From: Flavobacterium sp.
Lineage (GTDB): Bacteria > Bacteroidota > Bacteroidia > Flavobacteriales > Flavobacteriaceae
DNA: 64,000 nt
Direction of reading: 5' to 3'
Assembly (NCBI GenBank): GCA_016718345.1
Contig: JADKDN010000008.1
Coordinates: forward strand, 95,933 to 159,932
This document shows, in pieces, positions 17,939 through 28,775 of the stretch. The notes under the pieces were generated by a model that was given only the letters and a program-made list of their open reading frames with translations, was not told the origin of the DNA and searched no databases. Position numbers and translations under genes: made by a program. Numbering within the stretch: the stretch's first letter is position 1; every line of letters begins with the position of its first letter.

Positions 17939-20733
17939 ATGAAATTAAAATTCATAGCTATTCTCTTATTTGTTTGTTCTATTGTTGTTGCCCAAAATAA
18001 AGGAAAAATTTCTGGGGTTATCACAGACAAAGATACTAATAATGCCAGTTTGCCATTTGCAAATGCCACCATAAAAGGAACCAAAATTGCCACTACATCA
18101 GATGAAAAAGGGAAATATACTTTGAGTGTTACGCCAGGTAATTATATAATTGTTTTTAGTTTTTTGGGTTATGAAAATATAGAAGTTCCAGTTACTATTA
18201 AATCTGGAGAAGAAATCATCATTAATAAAGCACTTGGTTCAGGGAGTTACACATTGCAGGATGTTGTTGTAAAATCGAATGGAGGAAATAGAGAAAAAGA
18301 GACAGCGTTATTACTAGACCAAAAAAAAGCAGTAGAAATTAAGCAGAGCATTGGCGCTCAAGAAATGTCTAGAAAAGGAATTAGTGATGTTGAAGAAGGG
18401 TTGACTAAAATTACAGGAATTACAAAAGTAGGTTCGAGAGGTTTATTTGTGCGAGGATTGGAGGATAGATATAATAATTTATTGATAAACAATCTCGCAG
18501 TTCCGTCTAACAACCCTTTCAAGAAAATCATTCCTTTGGATTTAATTCCAACAGATGTTGTAAGTATTATTGAAACGTATAAAACATTTAATCCTAATAT
18601 CTACGGGGATTTTGCCGGAGCCACCTTTAACTTAGTTACTTTGACAAAACCAACAAAAAGCATCACAAAACTCAGTATAGGTTCTGGTTTTACAACCAAT
18701 AACAGCTTGAGAGATTTTTATTTAGCAACAAATGTAAATACGACCAAAGGCTTTTTTGGTTTAGTGAGGAAGGATAGAAATTTACCTTCAGAATATGGTG
18801 CTAAACCCTATCCTCCTGTAACTTTGAGTAGGAATGAAGCCGTAAATGCTTTTGAAAGCGGATTTGGAATAACAAAAACTAAAAGTCCTTTAAATACAAG
18901 TTTTGGTATTTTGCATGGAGAAAAATTCAACATCAAGGATAGCAAACTAAGTTATTTGGTGTCATTAAATTTTGATAATTCATACAGTTACAGAACTGGT
19001 GCAGATAGAACGCTGCAAGCTGGTAATTCAATAGAGTTTTCCAATAATTTTCAAAAAACAACCTATGATTATAAAACCAATCTTTCATCCATTCTAGGAT
19101 TAAATTATTCTACAGATAGACTTACTATTTCTACATCACTATTGTATTTAAAATCTACTGATAGTCAAATACAAGATCAGTTAGGGTATCAAAACAATCA
19201 AAAAGATGTTGAGAATTATTTAATCAGAACCAATCAATTGGATGAGTCTAATTTTTTAAACGGACAACTATTTGGAGAATATTTTTTGACTTCAAATAAA
19301 AATCAGAGCATCAAAGGAGGGTTGTCATTAGCAAAAACAGGCTATAACCAACCTGACAGAAATTCATTCACGGGTTCGCAAGTTTCAGAAACAGAGATTA
19401 ACACGAGTTATGGAGGGAACAATTTTTTGAGACAATATTTAGATATTAATAGCGAAATGTTTACATCTGCCTTTTTTGAATATAATCTTAAGTTTGGAAA
19501 AAATCATAAACTTTCTTTAGGATACAATGGCAATCATAATTTTACGATTTCTAAATATCGTTTGATACAAACAACAAAGAATTTTAATTCTAATTCCAAT
19601 TTTGTGTTGAATCCATTTGAAATTGATAGCAAATTGACTGAAGACATATTGGATTACGAAATTTCCTTTCAAGAAGCGAGTAATGCAAACTGGAAATCAA
19701 AGTTAGAAGAGACCATTAATTCAGGATACACGAATGTTTTTTTCAAATTCTCAGAAAAATTTGACGTTAATGCGGGACTTAGAGTAGAGAAATACGACCG
19801 AATTACGAAGTATAAGGATATTGGAAATTTTGATCAAAATTATAAGAAAAACACCACTAACGATATTTATTTTTTACCATCAGCTAATGCTAAATATAGC
19901 ATCAGTGAAATAGCAAATTTTAGATTCGCGGTTTCTCAAACCTACACAAAACCTGTAGTAATGGAAGCATTCCCATTACAACTTGTTAATCCTGACGGAA
20001 CAGTTTTTCAGGAAATTCGTATTTAAAAAATAGTAAAAATTCAAATATTGATATTAAATATGAATTATTTCCAACCAATAAAGAACTTTTTTCAATTGGA
20101 TTATTTGGGAAATCGGTTAAAAACCCAATAGAAAGAACTTTTCTTGCCAATTCAGGAGCAACTATAACATCATTTAAAAATTCAGAAAAAGCAACGTTAT
20201 ATGGTGTTGAAGCTGAGTTTATATTAGATTTAAATAGAATATCCAGTAAATTAAAGGATTTTTCTTGGGGATTTAATACATCAATAATGCAAACCGAAGT
20301 TACAGTTCCAGATTTTGCTTTAGATCCAAGCGGAACTCTTAGTCCAAGTATAGAAACTCACAAAAAAAGAGAGTTACAAGGCGCCTCTAAATGGTTGATT
20401 AATTCTGATTTGAAATACCAATTCAATTTAAATAAAAACTGGTCTAACACACTTTCGGCAGTATATTCAGTTTTTGGAAAACGAATTTATAGCGTTGGAA
20501 CTGCAGGAATTGATCATATTTATGAATTGCCTGTGAGCAAATTGGATATCGTGCTTTCAAGCAAATTATCTGAACACATCGATTTAAAATTGGTTGCGGA
20601 TAATGTTTTAAACCCTAAAACAGTACTAGAGCTGGGCAATAACAATAAAGACACTTTCATAGGAAACTCTAATGTAATTCAAGATTATAAAAAAGGAGTA
20701 GGCTTCTCATTTAATTTGAGTTATACATTTTAA
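17939..20733 (+). CDS. TonB-dependent outer-membrane receptor (frameshifted near 20012)
   Basis: Signal peptide (residues 1-19, ending VVAQ), then a carboxypeptidase-like regulatory beta domain (KISGVITDKDTNN, about 20-110), a plug domain with TKVGSRGLFVRGLEDRYNN near residue 165, and a long beta-barrel. The frame stops at 20026, but adding one G in the GG at 20011-20012 gives QGNSYLKNS and runs on through barrel strands to SFNLSYTF at 20733, the aromatic C-terminus expected of a barrel (about 931 residues). It takes up an unknown ligand using TonB energy. Position beside the PhoB-like regulator and the phased repeats suggests phosphate-starvation control. Confidence 0.85.
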
Positions 20734-20753
20734 AAGCAATTTCTTCAATTTAA

Positions 20754-20783
20754 AAAAAGCAACGATTTTCGTTGCTTTTTTGT
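20754..20783 (+). terminator. Intrinsic terminator after the TonB receptor
   Basis: AAAAAGCAACGA (20754-20765) pairs with TCGTTGCTTTTT (20769-20780) around a TTT loop, ending in a T-run. It lies 20 bp after the restored receptor stop. Confidence 0.85.
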
Positions 20784-20823
20784 TTACATAAATATGGATT
20801 TGATTACTATTTGTTTACATAAA
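20780..20823. repeat. 13-bp direct repeat upstream of the beta-helix lipoprotein
   Basis: TTGTTTACATAAA occurs at 20780-20792 and 20811-20823, a 31-bp period. It lies between the receptor terminator and the lipoprotein start. It may be a regulator-binding repeat; the spacing is not a multiple of 11, so it is not the same array as at 17836. Confidence 0.5.
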
Positions 20824-20927
20824 ATTGAAATTGAATTAATGATTTAATGATATTCATTTAACCCCTAAAACAACGATTTGAAAGACATTTGTAACAACAA
20901 AAACAAGTACAACTTAACAAAAAAACA

Positions 20928-22113
20928 ATGAAAAAATTAGTATTCAGCTTAGCCATTTTAAGTTCACTTTTTACATGATGTTCAAGTGACGATGAAAGCG
21001 ACACTGTAATCCAACCTCAAGTAGGAGAACTATCAGGGGATATAACAGCAAATAAAACGTATGCTTACGGAACTTATACGTTGAAAGGTATAGTTAAAGT
21101 TAAAAGCGGTGTAACACTTACTATAGAAGCGGGAAGCACCATTACTTGCGACAAAGTTACAGGTGATAATGCATTAGTGGTTGAAAACGGGGGTAAATTA
21201 ATTATTAATGGTACCGAATCAGCACCTGTTGTATTTACTGAAACGTCAAAAGTTCCTGGCTCATGGGGAGGCATCATTATGTATGGAGATGCTCCTGTGA
21301 AAGTTTTGGGAGGTGGTGGAACAGCTACATCTGAAGATGGATTGTCTAATTCCTATGGAGGAACCAACGCAACACACAATGGAGGGAGCTTGAGATATGC
21401 AAGGGTTGAATATGCGGGAAAAAAACTTGCAGACGGTACTAAGGAATTAAATGGATTTTCTTTCTATTCCGTTGGTTCAGGAACGGTATTGGATCATTTG
21501 GTTTCCTATAAAGGTGCTGATGATGGCTTCGAGTTTTATGGTGGAACAGTAAGTTTGACTAATGCAATTTCTTACGGAAATTATGATGATGCTTTTGATT
21601 GGCAAGATGGATGGCAAGGTCAAAACAATTCTAATTGGTATGCATATCAAGAGGGAAAAGGAAATTTTGGAATTGAAATAGAAGCTTCGTCAAACAATAA
21701 TGATTTTTGGCCAAAGTTCACAAACATAACTTTAAAAAAGAGCCGCAGGATGTACTCCTGAAGTCGCTGGAGATGTTCAAGTAGATGCAATACAGTTCAA
21801 GAAAAATGGCAATGGTGATTTTAACAATGTTATAATTGATGGATATGGTTCCTATACAGAAGGCGATAAGACCTATCAAGGCGCAGCGGTTAAAATACAA
21901 GATGTAGATACAAATAATAATCAAGTTAATGGTTCAAAAATTAAATTGACTAACGTGAAAATACTAAATACTTCTCAAAACATAGCTGGTGCAACACTTG
22001 CATTAGTGGTTAATTTTCCTTCTGGACAATTCATAACAAGTGAAGCAGCTACTGGTGCAAATTTATCACCTGGTGCTTGGGCAACTTTAAATGGTGAGAA
22101 CTTAATAAAATAG
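20928..22113 (+). CDS. Beta-helix surface lipoprotein (nonsense codon at 20976, frameshift near 21737)
   Basis: ATG at 20928 gives MKKLVFSLAILSSLFT, then TGA at 20976, then CSSDDESD in the same frame: a lipoprotein signal with the codon before the lipid-attached Cys read as stop. The mature part is a beta-helix-like protein (GSTITCDKVTGDNALVVENG, GADDGFEFYGGTVS, DDAFDWQDGWQGQ). The frame ends early at 21761, but dropping one A from the run near 21735-21740 gives LKRAAGCTPEVAGDVQVDAI and continues to 22113, about 394 residues. It follows the TonB receptor and is a plausible surface partner for it. Function unknown; similar proteins are often mislabelled as transporters. Confidence 0.7.
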
Positions 22114-22135
22114 GGAATCCATAGCTTAAAATATT

Positions 22136-22168
22136 CCGCCTTGATGTAAATTCAAGGCGGTTTTTTAT
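22136..22168 (+). terminator. Intrinsic terminator after the beta-helix lipoprotein
   Basis: CCGCCTTGA (22136-22144) pairs with TCAAGGCGG (22152-22160) around a 7-nt loop and is followed by six Ts. Confidence 0.9.
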
Positions 22169-22228
22169 TTCAGTACATCAGAATTAAAATATTTTAATAC
22201 TTTTATGACAATCAAATAGTAAATAGAT

Positions 22229-22510
22229 ATGGAAAATTCAAGACAAGAAGATTGGAATAAACCCGAACCTAATTTTCAACCAGAAAATAAAAAAGTTGTA
22301 GCAGGAGTTTTGGCTCTTATCTTAGGCTCTCTGGGAATTCATAAGTTCATTTTAGGCTATACAACTGAGGGAGTTATCCAAATTATATTGTCTATTGTTA
22401 CTTGCGGTGTTGCAGGAATTGTTCCTTTTATTGAGGGTATTATTTATTTGACTAAAACCGACCAGGAGTTTTATCAAACGTACCAAGTCAATAAAAGAGG
22501 GTGGTTTTAA
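22229..22510 (+). CDS. TM2 domain-containing protein
   Basis: A 93-residue protein with a charged, proline-rich N-terminus (residues 1-28) and a TM2 domain: two hydrophobic helices (VAGVLALILGSLGIHKFILG and IIQ-type helix near 50-70) separated by a short turn containing GIHKF-x3-Y, the family signature. Such small inner-membrane proteins are common and mostly uncharacterised. It is flanked by a terminator upstream and ends 11 bp before the convergent acyltransferase gene, so it is probably transcribed alone. Confidence 0.85.
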   Translation: MENSRQEDWNKPEPNFQPENKKVVAGVLALILGSLGIHKFILGYTTEGVIQIILSIVTCGVAGIVPFIEGIIYLTKTDQEFYQTYQVNKRGWF

Positions 22511-22521
22511 ACGAATTAAAA

Positions 22522-24327
22522 TTAAGCTTCTCCTTTTTCAGCTAATTTTCTTTCCAATTCTGCTTGAAATTCTTCCATAACAGGTTTCATGGTGCTTTCT
22601 GGAATATCTGCTATCCTGATGTACATTAAGCCATCAATGGCATTGTTAAACAAAGGATCAACGTTAAAAGCAACAACTCTAGCATTCTGTTTGATATACT
22701 TTTTTATCAAAACAGGCAGTCGCAAACTTCCTGGTTCAAGCTCGTCAATGATTTTATCAAACTTGTTTAAATCAGATTCGGCTTCGTCAAAAATAAAATC
22801 TTTATCGCCATCCTTAAGTTTTACTTTGTATTCTTTTTTTGGATGCACATATTGAGCAATATAAGGATCGTAATAATTAGACTTCATAAATTCAATCATC
22901 AGTGATTTTGAAAAATCAGAGAATTGATTGCTAATACTCACACCACCAAGAAGGAATTTGTGTTCAGGGTAGCGTAAGGTAGTATGAATAATCCCTTTCC
23001 AAAGTAGGAAAAGAGGCATCGGTTTTTGTTGGTATTCTTTTGTGATAAATGCACGTCCCATTTCAATCGATTTGTGCATCATATCATGCAATTCGGGTTC
23101 AAATCGAAACAAATCGTTGAGATAAAATCCTTCGATACCGTATTTTGGAAATATCTTAGAACCCAATCCCATTCTGTAAGCACCAGCAATTTTCTTGGTG
23201 TCTTCATCCCACAAAAACATGTGATGATAATATTGATCAAAATTGTCTAAATCGATAGACTCGTTTGTACCTTCTCCAACTTCTCTAAAAGTAATTTCCC
23301 TTAATCGACCTATCTCATAGAGGATATTAGGAATTTTATTCGCTTCTGTGAAAAACACCTCGTAATTCTTACTTTGCAATAGTCTACAATCGGAACCACG
23401 TAGAAGTTCAACTTCATGAATCATGTTGTCTTTACTCGCAGCAGTAACAATTTGTTTCGGACTTTTAGGTAGTTTTAAATTGGGTGCGGTCAATAACTTG
23501 CTTTCTTTCTCAAAAGGATTGGCAAGCATATACGTTTTCTTTCTCAAAAACTCTGAATATTCTTCAATGGTTTTGTACTCGTTTTGTTCATTGACAGAAA
23601 TAGGTTTACCAACGCGAACTTTGATAATTCTATCTTTTTGAGTTAAAAGTTCTGAGGGTAGCTTGGCCGTTCTTAGCGTTGGATTTATTTTTGACAAAAG
23701 ATAGAAAAAACGACTGTTCTTCGCGTGAAAATAAATAGGAACTACAGGAACTTGAGCTTTTCGAATTACTTTTATAGCACCTTCTTCCCAGTCTTTATCA
23801 ACCACTAATTTTCCGTCTTTATAGGTAGAAACTTCGCCAGCGGGAAACATTCCAAGAGGTTTTCCATCACTCAAATGGCGCAAGGTTTCTTTTATCCCAA
23901 TAACGCTAGATTTAGCATCCTTATGGTTTTCAAAAGGATTAACAGGCATGATATAGGGTTTCATAGGTTCTATTCTATGCAATAAGAAATTAGCGATAAT
24001 TTTGAAATTAGGCTCTCTTTCCAGCATTAATTTCAGTAAAAGAATACCATCAATTCCACCAAGAGGATGATTGGAAATGGTAATATATGCGCCCTCTTTT
24101 GGAAGCCGTTTTAAATCTTCTTCATGAATTTCGAATTTGATTTGAAACTCATCTAAAATTGCGTTTAAAAACGCCACTTCGCTTAAATGTTTATTTCTAT
24201 CGTATATTTTGTTTAAAGTTGAAATTTTTAAAGCTTTCATGAGCAACCAACCCGAAAAAGTTCCGAAAACTCCGTACTTGTCAGCTTTTATTGCTTTGGC
24301 AACTTCTTTTGCGGTAACTAAACCCAT
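22522..24327 (-). CDS. Bifunctional acyltransferase, PlsC domain plus GNAT domain (OlsF-like)
   Basis: A 601-residue fusion. The N-terminal half is a lysophospholipid acyltransferase domain: HPLGGIDG near residue 87 is the HX4D catalytic motif, and MFPAGEVSTYKDGK near 160 corresponds to the second acyltransferase motif. The C-terminal half (about 310-520) resembles the hemolysin/OlsB-type GNAT N-acyltransferase (EVFFTEANKIPNILYEIGRL, IAGAYRMGLG). This order matches OlsF, described in Serratia and Flavobacterium as making ornithine lipid by N-acylation then O-acylation. An aminolipid role (ornithine or glycine lipid) in the membrane is inferred. It converges on the TM2 gene. Confidence 0.78.
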   Translation of the reverse strand: MGLVTAKEVAKAIKADKYGVFGTFSGWLLMKALKISTLNKIYDRNKHLSEVAFLNAILDEFQIKFEIHEEDLKRLPKEGAYITISNHPLGGIDGILLLKLMLEREPNFKIIANFLLHRIEPMKPYIMPVNPFENHKDAKSSVIGIKETLRHLSDGKPLGMFPAGEVSTYKDGKLVVDKDWEEGAIKVIRKAQVPVVPIYFHAKNSRFFYLLSKINPTLRTAKLPSELLTQKDRIIKVRVGKPISVNEQNEYKTIEEYSEFLRKKTYMLANPFEKESKLLTAPNLKLPKSPKQIVTAASKDNMIHEVELLRGSDCRLLQSKNYEVFFTEANKIPNILYEIGRLREITFREVGEGTNESIDLDNFDQYYHHMFLWDEDTKKIAGAYRMGLGSKIFPKYGIEGFYLNDLFRFEPELHDMMHKSIEMGRAFITKEYQQKPMPLFLLWKGIIHTTLRYPEHKFLLGGVSISNQFSDFSKSLMIEFMKSNYYDPYIAQYVHPKKEYKVKLKDGDKDFIFDEAESDLNKFDKIIDELEPGSLRLPVLIKKYIKQNARVVAFNVDPLFNNAIDGLMYIRIADIPESTMKPVMEEFQAELERKLAEKGEA

Positions 24328-24355
24328 GTAGTTTTTTTGTTTTTAGAGCGATGAA

Positions 24356-24363
24356 CAAAGATA
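24356..24363 (-). promoter_or_regulatory. Candidate -7 box for the bifunctional acyltransferase
   Basis: The minus strand reads TATCTTTG, a full match to TAnnTTTG, 29 bp upstream of the start at 24327. No clear TTG is seen at the -33 spacing. Confidence 0.5.
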
Positions 24364-24440
24364 GAAAAAAACTCGATTATCGTACTATTGCACGATTTGA
24401 TTTTGTTTGTTTTTTATAAGGAAGGCTTTTTATTTTTTAT

Positions 24441-24448
24441 TACTTTTG
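24441..24448 (+). promoter_or_regulatory. Candidate -7 box for exonuclease III
   Basis: TACTTTTG matches TAnnTTTG and lies 18 bp before the ATG at 24467. No well-spaced TTG is seen upstream, so support is partial. Confidence 0.4.
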
Positions 24449-24466
24449 AAACTCAAAAAATAAACA

Positions 24467-25231
24467 ATGAGAATTATTTCGTACAATGTAAACGGAATTA
24501 GAGCAGCAATTTCTAAAGGATTCATTACTTGGTTACAGCAAGCAAACCCAGATGTAATTTGTCTTCAAGAGATAAAAGCTACATCAGACCAAGTCCCTAC
24601 TCTTGACATTGAACTTGCGGGTTATCCTTATCACTATTGGTTTCCAGCTACAAAAAAAGGCTACAGTGGGGTTGCTGTTTTGTCAAAAGTAAAACCCAAC
24701 AATGTTGTTTTTGGAACAGGAATTGAGCATATGGATTTTGAAGGAAGAAATCTTCGTGTCGATTTTGATGATTTTTCAGTGATGAGTTTGTATTTGCCTT
24801 CAGGGACAAATATTGAAAGATTAGACCATAAATTCATGTATATGGATGATTTTCAGAATTATATCAATGCCTTAAAAAAGGAGATTCCTAATCTTATTAT
24901 TTGTGGTGACTATAATATTTGTCATGAAGCAATTGATATTCATGATCCAATTCGAAATAAAAATGTTTCGGGGTTTTTGCCTGCTGAGAGAGCTTGGCTC
25001 GACGGATTTATGAAAAGCGGATTTGTAGATAGTTTTCGTCTTTTAAATAAAGAGCCAAACAATTATACTTGGTGGACTATGCGTGCACCCGAAGCAAGAG
25101 CTAATAATAAAGGTTGGCGTATAGATTACTGTCTAGTTAGTGAACCTTTGAAAGATAAAATCGCTAGAGCGTTAATCTTACCAGAGGCCAAACATTCTGA
25201 CCATTGTCCAATTGTAGTTGAAATAGAATAA
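24467..25231 (+). CDS. xth: Exodeoxyribonuclease III / AP endonuclease
   Basis: A 254-residue Mg2+-dependent nuclease of the ExoIII/APE family, acting at abasic sites and on 3' ends in base-excision repair. It starts RIISYNVNGIRAAISKG (catalytic Asn), followed by VICLQEIKA with the metal-binding Glu, SLYLPSGT, ICGDYNICH with the Asp/Asn pair, and the C-terminal SDHCPIVVEIE with the catalytic Asp-His. WRIDYCLVS near residue 225 is also typical. It is 15 bp upstream of the OmpA-like lipoprotein gene, so the two may be co-transcribed. Confidence 0.95.
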   Translation: MRIISYNVNGIRAAISKGFITWLQQANPDVICLQEIKATSDQVPTLDIELAGYPYHYWFPATKKGYSGVAVLSKVKPNNVVFGTGIEHMDFEGRNLRVDFDDFSVMSLYLPSGTNIERLDHKFMYMDDFQNYINALKKEIPNLIICGDYNICHEAIDIHDPIRNKNVSGFLPAERAWLDGFMKSGFVDSFRLLNKEPNNYTWWTMRAPEARANNKGWRIDYCLVSEPLKDKIARALILPEAKHSDHCPIVVEIE

Positions 25232-25246
25232 TTAAATAATAAGAAA

Positions 25247-26212
25247 ATGATAAAAAAAATCGCTGTTGCATTAGTAGTAGTACTTCTAGCTTCATCTTGT
25301 GTTTCCAAAAAGGTATTTAACGATTTAGAAAATAAATACACCGAATTAAAAAAAGAAAATAGAAGGTTGATGGACGAAGGTGAAGATTGTGTTAAGACTA
25401 AAAACGAATTGGACTTAGCTAATTCATCTTTACAATCTGAACTAGATAAAACCAAATCAGAACGCGATAAGCTATTAGCGGATTATAATGCTGCTGACAA
25501 AAATTTAAAAACGCTTCAAGCATCTTATAAAGCTTTAGAAAAAAATAGCGATGAAGCTCTTGAGGCGAATATGAATAAAAACAGAGAACTTTTAGCACAA
25601 TTGGAATCCAAACAAAAAGCACTTGCTTCAGAGCAAGATCGATTGAATAAATTGAAAGCAGAACTAGAAGCCAACTCAAAACGATTGAATGAGTTAGAAG
25701 CCTATATTGCGGCAAAAGATGCTAGTATGAAAAAGCTAAAAGAAACCTTGTCAAAAGCTTTGAATGCCTTCGAAGGAAAAGGGCTAACTGTTGAACAAAA
25801 AAATGGGCAAAGTATATGTTTCTATGGAAAACAAATTGTTGTTTCAAACAGGAAGTTGGGCAGTAGGAACAGAGGGAAGGAAAGCAGTTGTTGAGGTAGG
25901 TAAGGTATTAGCTCAAAATCCTGATATTTCTGTTCTAATAGAAGGTCATACCGATAATGATAAAATACTTGGAAACATTGGTGGAGGCATAGAAGCAACT
26001 GGGATTTGTCAACCAAGAGAGCTACAGCAATTGTAAATATTTTGGCAGAAAATTCAGGAATTCAAAAGAAAAATTTAACCGCAGCAGGGCGTGGTGAATT
26101 TGCTCCAATCATGAGTAACGATACTCCAGAAGGGAAAGCGAAAAACCGTAGAATCGAAATTATTTTAACACCAAAATTAGATGAAATTTCTAAGATGTTG
26201 AATGAGTTGTAG
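25247..26212 (+). CDS. OmpA-family lipoprotein with coiled coil (two frameshifts)
   Basis: A lipoprotein signal (VVVLLASSC, Cys near residue 18) is followed by a coiled coil of about 150 residues and a C-terminal OmpA domain that binds peptidoglycan. Three frames carry the protein. An extra G in the GGG near 25805 breaks GKVYVSMENKLLFQTGSW, and a missing base near 25998 breaks the segment before DLSTKRATAIVNIL. Correcting both gives about 321 residues with GHTDND and GKAKNRRIEIIL, the peptidoglycan-binding signatures. It should tether outer membrane to cell wall. Confidence 0.85.
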
Positions 26213-26227
26213 GAAGTCAAATACAAG

Positions 26228-26264
26228 AAAAAAGGTTTAGAATTTATTTTAAACCTTTTTTATC
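26228..26264 (+). terminator. Intrinsic terminator after the OmpA-like lipoprotein
   Basis: A perfect 12-bp stem, AAAAAAGGTTTA (26228-26239) with TAAACCTTTTTT (26250-26261), with a 10-nt loop and a T-run. Confidence 0.8.
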
Positions 26265-26297
26265 TTCAAAAATAAATTTCATCACTTTAATTTTAAA

Positions 26298-27335
26298 ATG
26301 AAATATACACATTACCCAATACGAATATAGAAGTAAGTAAAATTTGTTTGGGAACCATGACTTTTGGGGAACAAAATACCGAAGCTGAAGGCCATGAACA
26401 AATGGATTATGCGCTGGAAACGTGGTATTAATTTTTTTGACACCGCCGAAATGTATTCTGTTCCAGGCCGAAAAGAAACCTATGGCAGTACAGAGAAAAT
26501 AATAGGGACTTGGTTCAAGAAAACAGGAAATAGAGACAAAGTAATTTTAGCTTCTAAAATTGCTGGGCCTAATCCTGGGTTATCCTACATTAGGGAAAAT
26601 ATGGATTTTTCTCCAGCCAGTATTGCATTATCCATTGAGAAAAGTTTGTCTCGTTTGCAAACGGATTATATCGATTTGTATCAGCTGCATTGGCCAGAAC
26701 GTAAAACTAATTTTTTTGGGCAACGCGGTTTTAAAGTGCAAGATGATGCTTGGGAAGATAATATTCACAATGTTTTAGAGACTTTGGATAGTTTTATAAA
26801 GGCAGGAAAAATAAGGCAAATTGGACTTTCTAATGAAACACCATGGGGAATTATGCGATTTCTGGAAGAAAGTAAATATCACAATTTACCTAAAATAAAA
26901 ACGGTTCAAAATCCATATTCTCTGCTAAACAGACTTTTTGAAAATGGTTCTGCTGAAGTTTCTATCAAAGAGAATGTAGGTTTGCTTGCTCATTCCCCAT
27001 TGGCCTTCGGGGTATTATCAGGTAAATTTTTATCAGGTGAGAGCCATCCTAAAGCCAGACTTACTTTATTTCCTCAGTTTTCTAGATATAATAGCGAACA
27101 ATGTACTCAAGCAACCAAGTTATATCAAGAAATTGCCCATCAAAATGGCTTGTCATTGACTCAAATGGCTTTGGCTTTTGTTAATCAACAACCTTTTGTA
27201 ACTAGTACCATCATTGGTGCTACCAATTTGACCCAATTAGAAGAAAATATTGATTCTATAAACGTTGTTTTGTCTGAAACGATACTGAAAGAAATTAATA
27301 ACGCGCAAAGTGCTATTCCTGATCCTGCGCCTTAA
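26298..27335 (+). CDS. Aldo/keto reductase (two N-terminal frameshifts)
   Basis: A 345-residue NADPH-dependent oxidoreductase after repair. The start at 26298 (MKYTH) loses a base near 26312, then EVSKICLGTMTFGEQNTEA is readable, and an extra A near 26420 precedes GINFFDTAEMYS, which holds the catalytic Asp and Tyr. The rest is intact: VILASKIAGP, DYIDLYQLHWPERK with the catalytic His, and the cofactor segments LGSxx-type TSTIIGATNLTQLEEN. The frame to 27335 is otherwise clean. It resembles the Tas/YajO branch; substrate unknown. Confidence 0.85.
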
Positions 27336-27341
27336 ATAAGA

Positions 27342-28702
27342 TTATTTAATTATCAATTTAGAGTTGAAATAGTTTCCTTTTTTGTCTTTGAAAGTAACAA
27401 AATAGATTCCACTACGGAATGACGTTGTTGAGACTGGATTTACATTAGATTCTAAAGATTCCCTCAAAAAAAGTTTTCCAGTGCTGTCGGAGATTGTAAC
27501 TAGAACGGGAAAATGAATGCTATTTGATTTAATATAAAATTCATTAGTTGCTGGATTTGGATATAGTTTACTATTTGTTTTGTTAAAAGTATCAACCGAA
27601 AGTGAGGCGTCAATAATTTTATAAATTGTGCCGTTCCCCGATGCTGCAATATAAATTTCTCCATTACTATCTTCACCAAAAGAAGTGAATCTACTACCAG
27701 TAAAAGCAGTTGACCAATTGATTTCGTTTAGTGAATTTACTATTCCAATTTTACTACTACAGTAGTCGGCAAAAAAATAGTTCCCCTGAAAATTAGGATA
27801 AAGTGAACCGTTATAAACATAACCACCAGTAATGGAACAACCTGAGCTGTGAGAATATTGAGCAATAGGGAAAGTGTACGTTATCGGAAGTGTTGAACAA
27901 CTGGAATAAACGCTATTTCCTTCATAACAATTCCAACCGTAATTTAAACCCGAAGCTGTTGAGCTAACTTTGTTGATTTCTTCATTTTGATTTTGACCCA
28001 CATCGGCAATCCATAAATTATTGTTTACGGAATCAAATGAAAATTTCCATGGATTTCGAAGTCCGATTGCCCAAATTTCATTCCGAACTGTTAATGAACC
28101 TGCATAAGGATTGGTAGGAGGAATTCCATAGGGTGAGTCTGAATCTACATCAATACGAAGCATTTTTCCCAATAGCTCATTTGGATTTTGGGCTCTTTTT
28201 CCTGGATCACCAGAACTTCCACCATCTCCCATTCCAATATATAAATATCCATCTAGACCAAATTCGATACATCCTCCATTATGATTAGCAAATGGTTCAT
28301 TTATGGTTAATAGAATGGTTCTGCTAAGAGAATCTGCTACATTTGGGTCAATAGAAACCGAATATCTCGCAATTACAGTATTTCCAGCAGTGTTGGTATA
28401 ATTGACATAGAAATAACCATTTGAATCATAATTGGGATGAAAAGCTAACCCAAGCAACCCTCTTTCACCTCCTGTAGAAATTGTTGAAGTGGTAAGTGTT
28501 AGATAAGGTGTAGTATTTGTAGTACCATCAGAATTTAAAATTTTTATTTTTCCTCCTTGTTCTACGATAAACAATCTGCTATCGTTATTTGGATGCGCAA
28601 TTTCGATAGGATTGGCAAAGCTAGTTGCAAAAGAGGTTAATCCGATGGTTTGGGAATATGAAAATTGGAGAAGACAAGAAACAACAAGGAAAATAGTTTC
28701 AT
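27342..28702 (-). CDS. Glucose/sorbosone dehydrogenase-like (Hhip-type) protein with T9SS domain (start frameshifted)
   Basis: A beta-propeller protein of the PQQ-dependent sugar dehydrogenase family, starting LFIVEQGGKIKIL, with GERGLLGLAFHPNY, GYLYIGMGDGGSSGDPG and NEIWAIGLRNPWKFSFD, the family's substrate and calcium segments. A C-terminal domain (LYPNPATNEFYIKS, SGIYFVTFKDKKG) is T9SS type A, so the protein is exported. The 28574 start is too late: upstream codons read FLVVSCLLQFSYSQTIGL, a signal peptide, and adding one A to the AAA at 28697-28699 joins them to an ATG at 28700-28702. About 453 residues. Confidence 0.8.
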
Positions 28703-28775
28703 AGCCTTAAGATTTTAAACTATAAAGATATGAAAACCATTTCACATAGAATGTAAATAACTTATTTTAAGGTTT

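Noticed and set aside
20287..20733. Stand-alone 148-residue protein
   Set aside because: It is the C-terminal barrel part of the TonB receptor; its frame is open upstream to the shift at 20012.
28574..28702. Start of the sugar dehydrogenase-like protein at 28574 (FIVEQGG)
   Set aside because: The upstream codons encode a signal peptide and family N-terminus, reachable with one added A; the later start would lose export.
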